Shown: piece after piece, positions 6,078 to 7,710 of the stretch
Numbering within the stretch: position 1 is the stretch's first letter
Layout: each line of letters opens with the position of its first letter
From: an uncultured Bacteroidales bacterium
Lineage (GTDB): Bacteria > Bacteroidota > Bacteroidia > Bacteroidales > JAUNSR01
DNA length: 7,710 bases
Direction of reading: 5' to 3'
Assembly (NCBI GenBank): GCA_947074245.1
Contig: CAMTOW010000084.1
Location: 1-7,710 of the forward strand
Notes under the pieces: generated by a model
Databases searched by the model: none
The model's input: only the letters and a program-made list of their open reading frames with translations
What the model was told of the DNA's origin: nothing
Position numbers and translations under genes: made by a program

Positions 6078-7526
6078 GTGCGCTCAAGAGATATAAACGT
6101 TTGGCGGAATCTAGATTGGTGGATCGTGGCCTTGTATACGGTTTTGGTCTTTGCCGGTTGGGTAAGTATTTACGCTGCCAGTTATAATTTCGACGATGTG
6201 AGTATCGTTGATATGGCGAGTCGTTCGGGTAAGCAGTTGATGTGGATCACGCTTGCTTTCGGCTTGGGAGCTATGATCATGATGATCGACGCACGGAGCT
6301 TTGAAACGCTTGCGCCGTTGATGTATTTCGTCATGTTGGGGGTATTATTGCTGACCATATTTATTGCGCCCGATGTGAAGGGATCCCGATCCTGGCTCGT
6401 TCTCGGGCCGGTGAGCATTCAGCCCGCGGAATTCGGAAAATTCGTCTGCGCACTGATGCTCGGTTATCTCTTCAATACCTATAACTTCATATTGACCAAA
6501 CCGAAGAACTTCATTAAGGCCGTATTGATCGTTCTGATTCCTTTCGGATTGATCGTGATGCAACGCGAGACCGGGTCGGCATTGGTTTATTTGTCGTTCG
6601 TGCTTGTATTTTATCGCGAAGGGATGTCGGGGTTGGTGATGATTGCCGGGTTATGTGCGATTTTATTTTTCGTGATCGGTGTGAAGTATGGCAATGAGAT
6701 TGTCGGAATAACCGAACTGGGGCCCGCTGTCGTCTTGCAAATGATTTTGCTAGTTCTCATTGGGATGGTTTATTTCTTTGTAAAGAATAGAGCCGCAGCC
6801 CGGAATATGTTGATCGGAATGGCGGCTATGCTGGGTATTGCCTTTTTGATTGATAAATGGATTCCATTAGATTTCGTCTATGTTGGATTGTTCATGTGTG
6901 GAGCAGCTGTGGTTTATCTCGTGTTGCTTTATCTGCAGCTTCGATATGCAAAATACTTGATTGTGGGAGGCTTTTCTATCGCATTTATGATCTTCTTGTT
7001 TTCTGTGGATTATGCCTTCAACGATGTGTTGGAGCCCCATCAGCAGATCCGAATCAAGGTTGCATTAGGTATGGAAGATGATCCGCGAGGAGCCGGATAC
7101 AACGTGAATCAGGCGAAGATCGCAATCGGCTCGGGGGGATTAACCGGGAAAGGTCTTTTAAATGGCACTCAGACGAAATTGAAATATGTGCCGGAGCAGG
7201 ATACAGACTTTATATTCTGTACGATCGGAGAGGAGGAAGGTTTTGTCGGATCCGTATTTGTGTTGATCCTGTTCCTGATCCTGATTATGCGGCTCATTCA
7301 TTTGGCCGAACGGCAAAGGAGCATATTTGCCCGTGTGTATGGGTATTGTGTCGTATCAGTTTTCGCCATGCATGTTTTGATCAATGTAGGAATGGTAATC
7401 GGGTTATGTCCGGTGATTGGTATTCCATTGCCATTTTTTAGTTATGGCGGTTCGGGACTATGGTCTTTCTCAATCCTTTTATTTATTTTCTTGCGATTGG
7501 ACGCATCGCGAATGGAAAGTTATTAA
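6078..7526 (+). CDS. rodA: SEDS-family peptidoglycan glycosyltransferase RodA
   Basis: Polytopic inner-membrane polymerase that joins lipid II into glycan strands in the elongasome, working as a complex with PBP2. At 482 residues it is longer than E. coli RodA (about 370) but close to Bacteroides homologues as I remember them; the extra length is mostly hydrophobic sequence in the middle (about residues 185-310). The first membrane segment is about 14-35. Family landmarks: GSRSWLVLGP with W106 (matching the functionally important Trp of B. subtilis RodA), QPAEF (115-119), QQIRIKVALG followed by DDPRGAGY with the putative catalytic Asp335, IAIGSGGLTGKG, PEQDTDFIF and the C-terminal PFFSYGGSG (452-460). 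The start is GTG at 6078, giving MRSRDINVWRNLDWW before the first membrane segment; the 24-base gap from mrdA is A-rich with no Shine-Dalgarno. Last gene of the unit, followed by a strong terminator about 50 bases downstream. Confidence 0.95.
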   Translation: MRSRDINVWRNLDWWIVALYTVLVFAGWVSIYAASYNFDDVSIVDMASRSGKQLMWITLAFGLGAMIMMIDARSFETLAPLMYFVMLGVLLLTIFIAPDVKGSRSWLVLGPVSIQPAEFGKFVCALMLGYLFNTYNFILTKPKNFIKAVLIVLIPFGLIVMQRETGSALVYLSFVLVFYREGMSGLVMIAGLCAILFFVIGVKYGNEIVGITELGPAVVLQMILLVLIGMVYFFVKNRAAARNMLIGMAAMLGIAFLIDKWIPLDFVYVGLFMCGAAVVYLVLLYLQLRYAKYLIVGGFSIAFMIFLFSVDYAFNDVLEPHQQIRIKVALGMEDDPRGAGYNVNQAKIAIGSGGLTGKGLLNGTQTKLKYVPEQDTDFIFCTIGEEEGFVGSVFVLILFLILIMRLIHLAERQRSIFARVYGYCVVSVFAMHVLINVGMVIGLCPVIGIPLPFFSYGGSGLWSFSILLFIFLRLDASRMESY

Positions 7527-7576
7527 TTAAGAGATCTAACGATATTTATCTTTAAACGATACTTGTACGATATATA

Positions 7577-7619
7577 AAACAAAGAAGCACACCAAATATC
7601 TTGGTGTGCTTCTTTGTTT
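7577..7619. terminator. Strong bidirectional intrinsic terminator
   Basis: AAACAAAGAAGCACACCAA (7577-7595) pairs perfectly with 7601-7619 across a 5-base loop (ATATC): a 19-bp stem with an A-rich 5' foot and T-rich 3' foot. On the plus strand the T-rich foot continues into TATTGTTGGTTTTT; on the minus strand the stem ends TTTGTTT then TATATA. It therefore fits termination of the rodA transcript and of the convergent minus-strand gene, whose stop codon (7618-7620) overlaps the stem edge. Confidence 0.9.
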
Positions 7620-7710
7620 ATTGTTGGTTTTTACTGATTCGGACTCCAATCGAATTGATTCCTTTCAAATTCTTATCAATCATAGCCTGTCTGACTAAGA
7701 TCGTATAAAC
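7618..7710 (-). CDS. 3' end of an unidentified convergent gene (partial, runs off the right edge)
   Basis: Reading the minus strand from the right edge gives 30 open codons and then TAA at 7620-7618. The peptide begins VYTILVRQAMIDKN and ends GINSIGVRISKNQQ. The other two minus-strand frames stop early in this stretch. Thirty open codons alone could occur by chance; the support comes from the stop codon sitting exactly at the edge of the near-symmetric terminator, as expected for a real convergent gene. I do not recognise the family from this tail and assign no function. Confidence 0.6.
   Translation of the reverse strand, partial: VYTILVRQAMIDKNLKGINSIGVRISKNQQ

Noticed and set aside
6857..7081. 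74-codon plus-strand open frame inside rodA
   Set aside because: It lies out of frame within an intact membrane-protein gene, with no start signal or motif; it is a shadow frame.
7539..7572. Three ACGATA copies (7539, 7556, 7567) between rodA and the terminator
   Set aside because: A 6-base A/T-rich word with irregular spacing of 17 and 11 bases in a short low-complexity stretch is easily chance and is not CRISPR-like or iteron-like.

Overview
The window looks like an ordinary chromosomal housekeeping segment of a Bacteroidota bacterium, most likely order Bacteroidales (Bacteroides/Parabacteroides-like). The evidence is protein style (a PurH with the KHNNACG motif and an MreB with the EHAGGRDVYMIYEPMAAA stretch, both as I remember them from that group), gene order, start sites without Shine-Dalgarno sequences but with A/T-rich leaders, and an exact TAnnTTTG promoter -7 motif ahead of purH. 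I could not run a database search, so the genus is not assigned.

Layout, left to right. Positions 1-129 are a short A/T-rich leader with two identical TATTTTTG motifs. Positions 130-1653 encode PurH, the bifunctional enzyme for the last two steps of IMP synthesis. Five same-strand genes for rod-shape/elongasome cell-wall synthesis follow: mreB (1720-2739), mreC (2855-3682), mreD (3694-4197), mrdA/PBP2 (4194-6053, GTG start overlapping the mreD stop) and rodA (6078-7526, GTG start). A strong 19-bp, near-symmetric hairpin terminator lies at 7577-7619. The last 93 bases hold the 3' end of an unidentified minus-strand gene whose stop codon overlaps the terminator, so the terminator appears to serve both convergent units.

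The mre/rod genes form one functional module. MreB filaments under the inner membrane organise the complex, and MreC and MreD link it across the membrane. RodA polymerises lipid II into glycan strands, and PBP2 cross-links them and activates RodA. All expected catalytic motifs are intact in PBP2 (STFK, SCN, KTG) and RodA (the Trp and Asp regions and the terminal PFFSYGGSG). No frameshift or truncation is visible in the six full genes.

I see no undescribed system here. The most noteworthy item is a long imperfect inverted repeat built from GCGTCTTT-type units (2768-2842) in the mreB-mreC gap. It ends 12 bases before the mreC start codon and splits an otherwise tightly packed operon. It could be a dispersed repeat insertion, an RNA hairpin that tunes mreC expression, or both. 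Smaller points are the GTG starts on mrdA and rodA with a 4-base overlap, a Cys/His-rich patch in PBP2, and the duplicated -7-like motif upstream of purH.
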